A stretch of 60,017 nt of DNA, from positions 1 through 60,017 of the forward strand of contig JAKSYS010000373.1 of the NCBI GenBank assembly GCA_022925895.1. Direction: 5' to 3'. Numbering within the stretch: the stretch's first letter is position 1; each line of letters begins with the position of its first letter. The DNA is from Fragilaria crotonensis. Its lineage: Eukaryota > Bacillariophyta > Fragilariophyceae > Fragilariales > Fragilariaceae. A program made the translations under genes and the position numbers. The notes beneath the pieces were generated by a model that worked only from the letters and a program-made list of their open reading frames with translations, was not told where the DNA came from and searched no databases. Positions 44,525 through 55,971 of the stretch are shown here, in pieces.

Positions 44525-46684
44525 TTAGTAGAACAGGGAAAGGAGCACCAAGCTCAATGCGAAGACAAAACCAGTTGTGCTTGCCGCCGATCCCGGGCTC
44601 AGATTATCCGGTACCTCCTTTGATGTGGTAGGCGGACTGGAGGTTGGCAGTTGAGTACTGACAAACGTTTCGAGCTCTGAAGGTTCATCAGATGGGCTAG
44701 AAAATGGACGCGTCGACGGCACAAGAGTCGGGAGACCCGTCGGACGAGGTGTGACGTTTTCGCTTGGAGGTGGACTCGGACGAAGAGTTGGTTTCGACGA
44801 AAGTTGTATCGTTGGTTGGTTGGTCGAGGGTTTAGAGCTTTGTAGCGAGGTAGCGGTGACCAGTGGTGTCCCCGACGCGTCAGAAAGTGATAGCGTCGGT
44901 TTTGCTGTTGGGCGAATAGTGGGCTTTGAGCTTTGTTGCGACGTCGGACCCGTAGGTCGGTGAGACGGTTTGCGGCTTTGATCTGTAGGACTAGGAGTGG
45001 TGGGATCTCTGGGGAGAATGGTAGGCAGACTGAGTGGTGTAGTATTTGGCAGAAGGCTCGGCGTTACCACTGGCGTCAATGTCGGGCGAGGAGACGGTTT
45101 GCTGGTTGGAACTTCAGTTGAAGGCGACGCTTCAGGATTACTTGTGACCAGATGAGGAAATGACGATGTGGTTCTAGCCGTTGGTGTGGGTGTGTGTACT
45201 GGACTTGGTGGAGAAGTTACATGGCTGTACGGCTGTAAAGAAGGAACGAGGACTGAGACTGTGGGCACGGCCGTAGGAAATGAAGAGGGTTTGATTGTAA
45301 TTGGAGAAGTCGTAGCCGTCACAGGTCCTTCTAGAAGAACCAGCAGCTGCGATGGACTTGTCGAAGGAACAATGGAAGGTGCTGTCGTTGGCTTTGAATT
45401 CATCGTTTTCAGGTCGAAAATATTCACTGATCCCGTCGAGTCGCCCTCAAGATTATCCGCCAACACTGAGCCGACTTTCAAGGTGGAACCATTAGGAGAA
45501 AGGTTCAACCCGAAATTACCCAACCCAACCAATCTCCAACCATGGAACCTTCAATATCGTATTGTTCGATCCATGTCTCGTCGATCAAGTCAAACACACG
45601 AACGTGGCCACGAGTGCTGTCGTGGAAGAAGGACGTAGCCGCAACCCGATCACCTTCGTAGGACACGGCAACCGCCCGCCCAAAACGAATGCCACTTTCT
45701 TTGCAATCAGGGCGGAGCCAATCAACGCCCAATCTCCGTTGCTGATGCGATACAGGCGCACACTCCTTCGTTAGTCCCAGGAGATCCAACGACCACGGTG
45801 CTGCCATCACCACTTATGGCAAGCGAGAAGCCGAACTGCCTCTTCAACAGCGCCGTACAAGATACTTCAAGAGGTAGCCACAAGCCTCTGTCGTCACGCT
45901 CCAATACCTGCACATAGCCTTGGCGAGAGATATTTGGCGACGCATTTGGCGCAGAAACGGCGATGCGACCACCATCGTCACTAGCAACTACAACCCAGCC
46001 AAATCGACTTTCGGTCTGCTGCAATCCAGACAACGTTTGAATAGGATTCCACGAATTGCTGCTCTCGTTGTAATTCATGATTCGAACTTGTCCTGACGGT
46101 TGTTGTACCGATCTTCTCCAATCATTAGTAGCGTGTCATTGACCAAAGATACGTCGTTTCCACTCAGGGCCTTGACAGTGCTGCCCTTCATGGCACCGGT
46201 GTACACACTGTAGACCTCAATCGTGCTCTTGCGACCAATTGCAACACAAGATTCAGAAAGGGAAAGACGCCCACCAATCGCTTCGAGAGGATCTCCGACG
46301 AGGGACCATTGGACGTCATTGTTGCTGTCGTATACAAAAACTCCGCCCTGATCTGCGTCTCCGTAATGAGGGGCTGCTGCGGCCCAAATGTTTCCGTTCG
46401 ACCTGACGGTTGTTCCGAATTCGGGTTCGCGTCCAACCGCACTGAAATTCGAAGGACCGTAGATAGTTACTACAGCTGCTCTCAACGAGCGATCCATGGG
46501 CTTGAAAATCTGCGAAATGGACCGGCGTGTCGTGGTCGACTATTAATACTTGACGTGGAGTGAAGGCGGTAATTTCGACAAGGGCAGCAAAACTTACTCG
46601 TTCGGAAGGGTCGACCATAGCGGCGTGGTGTTCTGTGACGACGGTTGCCAACACGAGGCTGGTGATGAGCGGAGACCTGAACAT
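44525..46684 (-). CDS. FG-GAP beta-propeller surface protein with P/T stalk and GPI-type tail
   Basis: About 720 residues. A signal peptide (MFRSPLITSLVLATVV) is followed by at least five FG-GAP-like blades: NIWAAAAPHYGDADQGGVFVYD, FGWVVVASDDGGRIAVSAP, FGFSLAISGDGSTVVVGSP, FGRAVAVSYEGDRVAATS and FGLNLSPNGSTLKVGS. A stalk of about 250 residues rich in Pro, Thr and Ser (KPTLRPSPPPS, KPTIRPTAKPT) follows. The last 20 residues are hydrophobic after SAAS, a GPI-anchor signal pattern. It would stand on the cell surface and bind ligand or matrix. The frame breaks at least three times (near 46500, 46080, 45760 and at the TTGGG near 45520). Each looks like a one-base error because blades continue. Confidence 0.78.
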
Positions 46685-46949
46685 GATGGATTATCCAGCG
46701 CAGATGCGAGGTCGGTGCTTTCTTCACTGTTCCGACGTTTTTGAAATTGTGTGCATTTGTTTTGAAATGAGTTTCCTAACGACGACAAGGGCGTGGGAAT
46801 CGATTTCTGGGAATTCCATGATATTCTCAACTGAAAAAACTGTGGAAGACGGAAGGCGTCGCTTCCACCGACACTTGCAAAGTCAGTTGGATCAGATCCT
46901 TCAGCATGGACGACACCAGGACTCATTACGTCACCTTCGTATAGCGTGA

Positions 46950-47412
46950 AGCAGTAGCACCGAAGTAAGTTATTTGTCTGTTCTGCTGATTGATCGGATA
47001 GAAAAAGATCCAGTTAATTCTTTAACATCAAAGTCCGAGGTGGGGCGACGGGCGCTCTCCAAGGCTTTGAAGGTGTCTCTCTGGACGTTGACGTATCTAC
47101 CCTGCCCAGCCTGTTTGGTTTGAAGCGATACACCTGGAAGTGAACGATGACATCGGGGGTTTATGCCATACTGCTCCGTCATGTCATTCGAGCCGACACG
47201 ACGAGAATCAAGATACCATTTGGCGGTGTGTTAAGCTTGAGATGCGATCGCTGCTGCATGAACCTCTAGGAGTGTATTTGTCTAATGGTTGACCAGGTTT
47301 TTAGTTGTACTGCGATTCAATGTAGGGCACAATCGTGTGAAAATCCTCAACGCCAAGCACTACACAGACTTCGTCTGCCTTGGGCCAATGCTACATGGCA
47401 ACACCATGCACA
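46950..47412. other. Intergenic, no gene recognised
   Basis: No domain or repeat seen between the FG-GAP gene and the methyltransferase-like gene (plus part of the 5' flank 46685-46949). Confidence 0.4.
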
Positions 47413-48368
47413 TTAGGCGGTTGTTGTGGGAACGAGACATTTCGAGCATCCACGACATTCAGGAAGAGGCAATAAATCTAGTTTAACGTCCCCTTCTTCA
47501 ACCACGCGATACAATACGATTCTGCGAGCCGTCGTCGTTTCGTGAAATCCCAACTCTGCCGTCTTCATGTGGAGAGGATCCTTGGTTAGAAGGTACGCCA
47601 GCAACTCGTGATAGGATCGAACTCTTGTCCCCTCTGGAGTCAATCTGTCTTGAAATTCAGACGGAAAAACACAGCATGGGACCACACAATAGGAAATGCC
47701 GAGTAAGAGAGCAAGATCAATACAAGCCTCGGTTGCTTGATCTGGATGGAAGCCCACGACAAGTTTCGTGTCAAGCAGCAGTTTGAGTCCTTCCTGTGGA
47801 TCGAGTATTGCAGTTGAACCCTCAATCTTGTTCTCTTGGTGACCTATCGGTTGCGATTGCCTCGCGCCCTCAGTGCCATTGCCCAGTAACCAGCCCACCG
47901 AGACAAATCCTTGGAGAAAAGATAATTCCGCAGCTTTGATCAAATCATTATTGAGTAAAGCCTCAAATGCTTCGGTTGAAGATATGGGTCTTGCAAGTTC
48001 TGCACCAGTCCCGCAAGTGGATGATGGGTAGGTCGGTTCGGAATTGCTCGTTCGATACGTTCAAGTGGATGGTCCTTCAAATACGCGACAGATCTCAGCA
48101 AATGCTTATGATTGGTACTAATACGTGGATCAACAACAATGCTTTCCATCCGATCCACATTGAGCAACAGCCAACTCAAATCGCCCTTGCCTCCAGCAAC
48201 ATCGAGAATCGTTGAACCCATGGAACCGGCAAGGAGGGTGGGGTAGGTCCGCAGGAGGAATTCACGGAACACATAAACACGATTCTTCCTCGACGACGCT
48301 CGAATCGATAATGCTGGAGGTGGAGCGTTGGATTCGATCAGCTCACATCTATTTGTCTTCGTTGTCAT
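47413..48368 (-). CDS. SAM-dependent methyltransferase-like protein, one apparent frameshift
   Basis: About 318 residues. Motif I is ILDVAGGKGDLSWLLLN, the SAM-binding Gly-rich loop, followed by SIVVDPR at the end of the second strand. The second part has VVGFHPDQATEACIDLALLLG and CVVPCCVFPSEF, a Cys-rich strand where methyltransferase motif IV/V would be. ATTTARRIVLYRVV closes the fold. I recognise this as a eukaryotic family of uncharacterised methyltransferase-like proteins; substrate unknown. One base is lost near 47960-47980 (around ATCTTCAACC), where the frame leaves QDPYL and re-enters at EAFEALLNND. Confidence 0.7.
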
Positions 48369-48419
48369 GAGGCCGAGCGACGGAACAGCAGAACATGCCG
48401 TACCGCATCAGTCTGCATC

Positions 48420-48880
48420 ACTCCATGAACTGATAACATCGTACATTGTACCTGGTACTACTACTCGCGGAGCACGTATCAGCACTGACCAGATGGAATT
48501 CAGATAGGAACCACACCGAGTATGCCGAGTACATATGTACATATGCATGCAAACTCATACTCCAGTACATAGTAATCTCGGAGAACAAGTGCCAATCTTC
48601 TACTCTAGTAGCTTTCTACTGTAGTCGTAGCCAGCGTTCCAATCTCGTATCGATATGTGCACAGTGCACAGTGCACATGGTCCCTGGTACTGGTACTGTA
48701 AAACACCTACTGTAGCACAAGCGCAAGGGATGCATATATGCATAATGCATACTACCGGTAGTACTTGCATACTCCGAGTGCTACATACTTCGTAGTACTT
48801 CATACTTGATACTGTAGTTCATGGTACTACTACCGTAGTACTGGTAGTATTCCATACACTACAAATGCATACAGTATGCA
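48420..48880. repeat. Palindrome-rich non-coding island
   Basis: Dense short palindromes: GTACATATGTAC, GTGCACAGTGCAC, TGCATATATGCA, CTACCGGTAG, CAGTATGCATAC and many AGTAC/GTACT words. No coding potential. Same character as the GTAC islands near 8500, 10450, 14550 and 43050. Confidence 0.7.
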
Positions 48881-50651
48881 TACATCCATGCCAACCGAGA
48901 AAACTCAAGAGTGCGGATGATTCCTACAGCAGGTATTACTGTATGTTTGCGTTAGAACTGCATTATATAAATACACTTAATACCACCACAGATGACTCAT
49001 CTGGTTAATCTGTAATCACACTCTTGTAATTCTATATGGAAAAAGTCGCTTCGGGAACGGATGTGACAGTCTATGCATATGATTCGTGAATGGGTCGATG
49101 CTTTGCAAAGTCGAAGTTACCTGGAGGTTCCGGAAGTCTGGCTTTTATACCGTATCGTACATTTGTCTACACAAATTCTGTACGTGCGATTCCTTGAAAA
49201 CAAAAGCTAAATAAATCCACGTCTGATGTAAATCGGAACGGTGAGCTAATGATCCTTTTTAATTAACAACATGCACTTATATTTGAGCTTAAGTAATGGT
49301 AGCGGAAATGACTTCTCTGACGACGGTTGAAATAAGGTGGTTAAACTACTTAGTAAGGATATGTCCAAAAGCCATTGGCTTCCAGAAGCCATTGGCTTAA
49401 GCCAGTGGCTTCTGAAAGTCATTGGCTTAAGCCAATGGCTTCTGGAAGTCAATGGCTTCAGCCAATGGCTTCGCCGAGCTAATCAAGGAACGTGTTTTAT
49501 TCCTATGGGAACTCGTTATAAAGGAAACGAGACATAATGAGGGGTCATCGTCAAATGCGTACCATATATTCAAGTCTCTAAGTTCGAACGACACTGTCTA
49601 TTTGAAGGTGAAAAGCCGTAAGTTAGACCTTTGATGACGAGCTTCAATAATATTAAAACGTGTGTTTTTCAGTTTGGCTTCGCCGACTGTAGCGTGGAAG
49701 CCATTGGCTTCAGAAGCCTTTAAGCCAATGACTTCAGAAGCCTTTGTCTTAAGCCATTGGCTTCTGGAAGCCAATGGCTTTTATCCCTAAGTAGTTCCAC
49801 GAACAATGCGTTGATTTGACGTTCGCACACGTCGTTTCGATGCAATGTACTTAAGACTCTCGACATCACGTTTGGTAATTAAAAAAGGGACACATAATCC
49901 CGACATTCGAAATCGGTGCAAGGGGGGGATAATTTATCCGGATCCGTTCGAAATGGAATACGATAGTATGCGTAGCCGCCAGTATTCCGTACGGCAAAAA
50001 AGCCAAACTTCCGGAACCTCCTGGTACTTGTAGGCTACCGAGTGATTCGATCCTATGTATTACCGGTAGAGCGAATTATAACTCGGCCGCTGCTTCAAAT
50101 CAAACATTTATGACATTTTGAAACTAAACGCTCATTTTACTGGATGGAAAATGAGACCTGCTATGGTATAAACGTTCGACGTATAAGTCAGAACAATTAA
50201 GCGAAGTGGATATTCGCCTTTCGAATGACGTAATCCGGTGAGAGGAAACTGATAAATGTCCCTCCTTTACCACCTTCTGGATTACTGTACTTTACACTAC
50301 TAGTGATGGATACCTCTTCACGGCCATCTGATTTCCAGATACAAAGTACGTGTCTGAAATTGCTCTCCCTATTTACTGACTTTCTAATCACTTATCCGCC
50401 GTCCGCAAGCACATATGTGAAGTGTCCTATCTTAACGACGACACTGTACACATCAAGATGAAAGTATGCACTTTGTATATCATACTGTGATACATCATAC
50501 ATAGTAACCAAGGATCCACGACGCAAACACCACATCAAGATTTTTGGGGAATCTGTTCATTCACAGATCATGTCTCATAAATATCTAACAAATCAACAAA
50601 GATCACTTCGGGACTGCAGAGCGCCAAGTCTCATTGTTCTGTCATACCATC
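48881..50651. other. Intergenic, contains an inverted-repeat element
   Basis: No gene recognised. AT-rich around 49200-49330 and 50090-50200. Holds the element at 49344-49796. Confidence 0.45.
49344..49796. mobile_element. Inverted-repeat element built on AAGCCAATGGCTT palindromes
   Basis: Perfect outer 10-bp inverted repeat AACTACTTAG / CTAAGTAGTT. Just inside, both arms carry tandem, mutually inverted AAGCCATTGGCTT / AAGCCAATGGCTT units alternating with CCAGAAG/CTTCTGG (49368-49470, 49697-49783). The whole 453-base segment can fold on itself. Probably a MITE. I see no clear target duplication, so the superfamily is unassigned. Confidence 0.6.
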
Positions 50652-51366
50652 ATGAAATTCACCATTGCGATCGTTTTCTTGTTGGTAGCGATCTCAGATG
50701 TGGTCGATGCACAGCTGACCAGTCCTTCTGGAAGTTCTGCTCCAAGTGCCGAGCCGAGTTTGAGTATTGGCCCGAGCCGTGTTCCAACGAAACCCCCCAC
50801 TCCGGAGCCAACGAACCCTCCCACTCCAGTTCCAACGAGCCCCCCAACTCCAGTTCCAACGAGCCCCCCAACTCCAGTTCCAACAAACCCCCCAACTCCT
50901 ATCATTGTACCTGACGTTCCACCGCCAACTTCTGGCCCGACGAAGGCTCCGACAACAGGCTACGCACCACCTCCACCGCCAACTCCTTGTCCAACCAAGG
51001 CTCCACCTCCACCGCCAACTCCTTGTCCAACCAAAACTCCGCCAACAGGTTACGCACCACCTCCTCCGCCGCCAACTCCTCGCCCTACCACTCCGGTCCC
51101 TTGTCCCACCAAGGCTCCACCAACATATTATGCACCACCGCCTCCACCACCAACTCCTTGTCCCACCAAGGCTCCGCCTACAGGCTACGCACCACCTCCT
51201 CCACGGCCAACTCCTTGCCCCCACCAAGGCTCCGCCAACAGGCTATGCACCACCTCCACGGCCAACTCCTTGTCCTACCAAGGCTCCGCCAACTGGCTAT
51301 GCATTTCCGACCCCGTGCCCCAACAAATATTACTTGCCAACCTATTACCGTTCTTGGTGGTGGTAG
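50652..51366 (+). CDS. Secreted Pro/Thr-rich repeat protein 1
   Basis: Signal peptide MKFTIAIVFLLVAISDVVDA, then the shared module SPSGSSAPSAEPSLSIGPS, then PTPVPTSPP repeats. Next comes a region of GYAPPPPPTPCPTKAP repeats containing single Cys and Tyr residues. The C-terminus is Tyr/Trp rich (KYYLPTYYRSWWW). About 237 residues. One extra C in the run at about 51211-51215 shifts the frame; the continuing frame to the stop at 51364-51366 keeps the repeat. The Pro-Tyr-Cys repeats resemble extensin-like cross-linkable wall proteins. Role in cell wall, mucilage or adhesion is inference. Confidence 0.75.
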
Positions 51367-52532
51367 TGTCGATGATGTGTGGTTGCACATTAGCCACTTT
51401 GCATACGTGGGCCAAAGTACATGATTATTCCATTACTAAATTAGCTGTATGTTTGGTTCCACCTGACGATTGACCATGCAGCACATTGCAGCAACCGTAT
51501 CCTTGGGGCCTGTGTAGATGTGTGTGAAAAATGTCCCTGATCTTGCAGGGCGACCTATCCATACGCAGGAGGCAAACATGATACCATCAAAGATGGGGCG
51601 ATCACATTCGTTCTACAGCAAAAACAACCTTATTATCAGGTTCCACCATTTCTGGACCAACATGGACTGAATGTATACCCATCAGTGATGGGCAAATGCA
51701 CAATGCACTCGACGAATACAGAGAATGTTAAAAATTTATGCCGATGCTCAAGACACGATGTGTGAAACGACACAAAATGTGATCGAGATTCTTTGAAGAG
51801 AATACTTCGTAGAAGTTCTGAATATGCGATTGTGATTAAAACGTCGGTTTTTTGCGGATGTCCCAGTAGGACACTCACGAACATATTAGTCCGATAAAAC
51901 ACATCCATATGTTTTCGTCGTGTGTAGGTGCTATAAAGGTGCACAAAATACCGATTCGAAACTCCAAACAGCATTGGATTTGTGTTATCCGTCCCCCGAC
52001 GTTTAACGACCATGACATTTACGACTTGCGACACTAGTCGTCGAAGGGATGTTCTGGTTATAGCAAGACGTTCGGGAATGTAGTATTTATTATTCCTGAT
52101 CTCGGCCCTACGGCTGTCCCTAACAACATTTAACCCTCCCCATCCTATGACAACTAGGCGACATCACGGAACAACAGAGTTATTTAAGATCCTTTTTCTA
52201 CTTAGCATTCAGACACGCTTTCCAATTGCAACCCTGATGGTCATCTTCAATCTGTTAAGTATTCTAGTTGTGGATCTCTCAGCAAAACACAGATTCGTTT
52301 TAACAAGCGCGCATTGACGAATGTCTGATGACACCTACAAGAGTGCAATTCGGGAATGGACTGTATTGGGATTTAAACCCAATGACTATCTAATGACCGC
52401 TTTTACCCTGAACCCACGCAAAGCATTCAAACGTAAACCGATGGGAGCGTGACAGAGGATAAAGCCGTAAGAAACCACCTCCGACATTCTCACAAATCAC
52501 CCGACAGGCATTTTGTCGCGTATCGACAGACC
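51367..52532. other. Intergenic, no gene recognised
   Basis: 1.17 kb between two paralogous secreted-protein genes. Open frames on both strands are short and without motif. Confidence 0.45.
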
Positions 52533-55079
52533 ATGAAGTACTCCGCTGCGGTCGTTTTGTTGCTGGCCGCTTGCTCCGATGTGGTCAATGCAGCACGTCC
52601 TGATTACCCGACGACCAGTCCTTCTGGAAGTTCTGCTCCTAGTGACTCGCCAAGCTTGAGTGTAGGCCCTTCTGCAGCTCCTTCCGTCACAGCTAGCAGC
52701 TCTCCGACCATTGCGGACAGTGCCAGCCCAAGCAGCACTCCAACTATTGCAGACAGTGCCAGCCCAAGCAGCTCTCCAACCGTTGCCGACAGCGCCAGCC
52801 CAACTGTCCAAGATAGCAGCCTCCCACCGTCGCCGACAGTGCCAGCCCAACTGTGCTTGATAGCAGCTCCAACCGTCGCCGACAGTGCCAGCCCAACTGT
52901 CCAGGATAGCAGCTCTCAACCGTCGCCGACAGTGCCAGCCCAACTGTGCTTGATAGCTCTCCAACCGTCGCCGACAGTGCCAGCCCAACTGTCCAGGATA
53001 GCAGCTCTCCAACCGTCGCCGACAGTGCCAGCCCAACTGTGCTTGATAGCAGCTCAACCGTCGCCGACAGTGCCAGCCCAACTGTCCAGGATAGCTCTCC
53101 AACCGTCGCCGACAGTGCCAGCCCAACTGTGCTTGATAGCAGCTCTCCAACCGTCGCCGACAGTGCCAGCCCAACTGTCCAGGATAGCAGCTCTCCAACC
53201 GTTGCCGACAGTGCCAGCCCAACTGTACTTGATAGCAGCTCTCCAACCGTCGCCGACAGTGCGCCCAACTGTCCAGAAAGCAGCTCCAACTGTTGCCGAC
53301 AGTGCCAGCCTGACTGTCCAAGATAGCAGCTCTCCAACCGTTGCCGACAGTTCCAGCCCAACTGTACTTGATAGCAGCTCTCCAACCGTTGCCGACAGTG
53401 CCAGCCCGACTGTCCAAGATAGCAGCTCTCCAAGTGCGTCGCCTACTCCTCCCCAACTCCGCGTCCCACCGACCCGCCTGTTCCTGGTCCGACACCTCCT
53501 CCAACCACTGCCTCAGTTCCAGACATTCTTCCTACAAACTCCCCAACGAAACGCCCAACGAAACCTCCTACAAACTCACCTACCAAAGCACCCATCTTCC
53601 CAACTCCATGCCCAACCAAGCCACCAACACCACGCCCAACCAAGCCACCAACACAACGCCCATCTCCACTACCGACGAAGGCACCTACTCCACTGCCGGT
53701 ACCGGATCCACTCCCCACCAAAGCTCCGGCATCTCCCACCAAGGCCCCAACATTTGGATATGCACCTCCGCCTACGCCTTGCCCAACCAAGTCACCACGC
53801 CCAACTCCATTCCCGACAAAGGCACCAACACCGCTTCCGGTACCGGATGCTCTCCCCACCAAGGCTCCGGCAACTCCAACCAAGGCCCCAACATTTGGAT
53901 ACGCACCTCCAGTCGAGCCGCCAACTGCCTTGCCAACACCTCGCCCAACACCTCGCCCAACTCCAGTCCCGACCAAGGCTCCTGCACCTCCGCCTACGCC
54001 ATGCCCAACCAAGGCTCCTGCACCTCCGCCTACGCCATGCCCAACCAAGGCTCCTGCACCTCCGCCTACGCCATGCCCAACCAAGGCTCCTGCACCTCCG
54101 CCTACGCCATGCCCAACCAAGGCTCCTGCACCTCCGCCTACGCCATGCCCAACCAAGGCACCAACACCACGCCCAACTCCAGTCCCGACTAAGGCACCAA
54201 CACCGCTTCCGGTACCGGATGCTCTCCCCACCAAGGCCCCGGCAACTCCTACCAAGGCACCGACATTTGGATACGCACCTCCGCCTACACCTATCCCTTG
54301 TCCAACCAAAGCACCGACATTTGGATACGCACCTCCAGTCCAGCCGCCGACGGCATTGCCGACGCCTCGTCCAACTCAACGCCCAACTCCAGTCCCGACC
54401 AAGGCTCCTGCACCTCCGCCTACGCCATGCCCAACCAAGGCACCAACACCACGCCCAACTCCAGTCCCGACTAAGGCACCAACACCGCTTCCGGTACCGG
54501 ATGCTCTCCCCACCAAGGCCCCGGCAACTCCTACCAAGGCACCGACATTTGGATACGCACCTCCGCCTACACCTATCCCTTGTCCAACCAAAGCACCGAC
54601 ATTTGGATACGCACCTCCAGTCCAGCCGCCGACGGCATTGCCGACGCCTCGTCCAACTCAACGCCCAACTCCAGTCCCGACCAAGGCTCCTGCACCTCCG
54701 CCTACGCCATGCCCAACGAAGGCTCCTGCACCTCCGCCTACGCCATGCCCAACCAAGGCTCCTGCACCTCCGCCTACGCCATGCCCAACCAAGGCACCAA
54801 CACCGCTTCCGGTACCGGATGCTCTCCCACCAAGGCTCCGCAACTCCTACCAAGGCACCGACATTTGGATACGCACCTCGGCCTACACCTATCCCTTGTC
54901 CAACCAAAGCACCGACATTTGGATACGCACCTCCAGTCCAGCCGCCGACAGCATTGCCGACGCCTCGTCCAACTCCACGCCCAACTCCAGTCCCGACCAA
55001 GGCTCCGACATTTGGATACGCACCTCCGCCAACTCCAGTACCTTGTCCCACCAAGGCCCCAACTCGAAGATTCTACTAA
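52533..55079 (+). CDS. Secreted Ser/Pro/Thr-rich repeat protein 2
   Basis: Signal peptide MKYSAAVVLLLAACSDVVNA and module SPSGSSAPSDSPSLSVGPS, shared with its neighbours. A first domain follows (about 52690-53430) of 8-residue units SPTVADSA and SPTVQDSS/SPTVLDSS. A second domain (about 53550-55070) holds CPTKAP, PTFGYAPP and PTPRPTPVPTKAP repeats, with a few long block repeats of about 240-300 bases. It ends KAPTRRFY. The frame switches many times at CC/CCC or TCC runs, each within a repeat, so the unit sequence is conserved across switches. I take these as indel errors; about 848 residues if read through. A secreted, probably glycosylated structural protein. Confidence 0.7.
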   Translation: MKYSAAVVLLLAACSDVVNAARPDYPTTSPSGSSAPSDSPSLSVGPSAAPSVTASSSPTIADSASPSSTPTIADSASPSSSPTVADSASPTVQDSSLPPSPTVPAQLCLIAAPTVADSASPTVQDSSSQPSPTVPAQLCLIALQPSPTVPAQLSRIAALQPSPTVPAQLCLIAAQPSPTVPAQLSRIALQPSPTVPAQLCLIAALQPSPTVPAQLSRIAALQPLPTVPAQLYLIAALQPSPTVRPTVQKAAPTVADSASLTVQDSSSPTVADSSSPTVLDSSSPTVADSASPTVQDSSSPSASPTPPQLRVPPTRLFLVRHLLQPLPQFQTFFLQTPQRNAQRNLLQTHLPKHPSSQLHAQPSHQHHAQPSHQHNAHLHYRRRHLLHCRYRIHSPPKLRHLPPRPQHLDMHLRLRLAQPSHHAQLHSRQRHQHRFRYRMLSPPRLRQLQPRPQHLDTHLQSSRQLPCQHLAQHLAQLQSRPRLLHLRLRHAQPRLLHLRLRHAQPRLLHLRLRHAQPRLLHLRLRHAQPRLLHLRLRHAQPRHQHHAQLQSRLRHQHRFRYRMLSPPRPRQLLPRHRHLDTHLRLHLSLVQPKHRHLDTHLQSSRRRHCRRLVQLNAQLQSRPRLLHLRLRHAQPRHQHHAQLQSRLRHQHRFRYRMLSPPRPRQLLPRHRHLDTHLRLHLSLVQPKHRHLDTHLQSSRRRHCRRLVQLNAQLQSRPRLLHLRLRHAQRRLLHLRLRHAQPRLLHLRLRHAQPRHQHRFRYRMLSHQGSATPTKAPTFGYAPRPTPIPCPTKAPTFGYAPPVQPPTALPTPRPTPRPTPVPTKAPTFGYAPPPTPVPCPTKAPTRRFY
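52690..53440 (+). repeat. 48-bp / 96-bp minisatellite in secreted protein 2
   Basis: Tandem 24-base units encode SPTVADSA and SPTV(Q/L)DSS. The Q and L versions (ACTGTCCAGGATAGC / ACTGTGCTTGATAGC) alternate, giving a 96-base higher-order repeat. Confidence 0.8.
53960..54830 (+). repeat. Tandem and block repeats encoding PAPPPTPCPTKA units
   Basis: Five consecutive 36-base copies of a unit containing GCTCCTGCACCTCCGCCTAC lie at about 53980-54150. The block is then repeated with PTFGYAPP modules near 54250-54410 and 54530-54700. Confidence 0.8.
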
Positions 55080-55971
55080 ATTCCTACTCAAGTCCAGCGC
55101 ACACTCAACGTACCACCGCGTTTCTGCTTCGAGGTCCATGGGTTAAACACCTAACCCGCAAGGCCCACGTCCGAAGATAATTGAGTCTATAGGTGTGAAC
55201 GTTTTATTTCACCGACTCTTCGTATCGGATAGGAAATTCATAGATCAGCCCATCACTATCATTACATATGCCTATTCGATTTGTTGAAGTAGTTGATTCG
55301 ACCTCGGCATGCGACGGCATTCCCTCTAATGGTGTTAACGAAAAGTGATGAATGACGTCGCTCCGGGAAGTGCAGTACTCCATTGCAAGGCAGCGTGATT
55401 AGAAGACAACATTCCCATCACCCGTGGCGTCATCTTTCAACGTTGTTTACATCTTAAGCATGACAACCTGCGTCTGAAAGTGTTTCCCATCTCATGGGTG
55501 ATATTGTACCACAGAGTGGACAACCGGGGGGCAAGAGTGATTTTCAGAAGTGTTCGCGCTATGCTTCAATGCTCCGTTCACGGACTAAATCGGGATCCCT
55601 GGATCGGCTGCCTTTTGCCAGCCAACTGCTCCGCACCGAAAGTCGTAGGCCAGCTGGTAACTGCAACCATCTAATCTACGTATTTGAATTACTGAACTAT
55701 CGCACCTCATAGCATCCCTGGTCTTTAGACCCTCCAGCCTTGTGTCTCGATCTGAGGAGCACTACGGCCGCCTCTGATTCATGCAGCCTCCGGACTCGTC
55801 GCGACATGGGTGTGCAAATTTGTGGTGAGGGTGCGATGCATTTTTTCTGCAACCTTGATGTTTTCTCGAGGACTCCAGCACAGCGCAGCAAGGTCAACCA
55901 ACACCATTGTGTGCCACATGCGTCGCCCAGGAGTTTTCAAGGATTACTGGAATCCAGTAAGTCTCAATCCA
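55080..55971. other. Intergenic, no gene recognised
   Basis: Between secreted protein 2 and RPA12. Plus-strand frames at 55480-55982 are open but show no recognisable motif. Confidence 0.4.

Noticed and set aside
52690-54830. Regular repeats resembling a CRISPR array
   Set aside because: Units are head-to-tail coding repeats with no unique spacers, in a eukaryotic gene.
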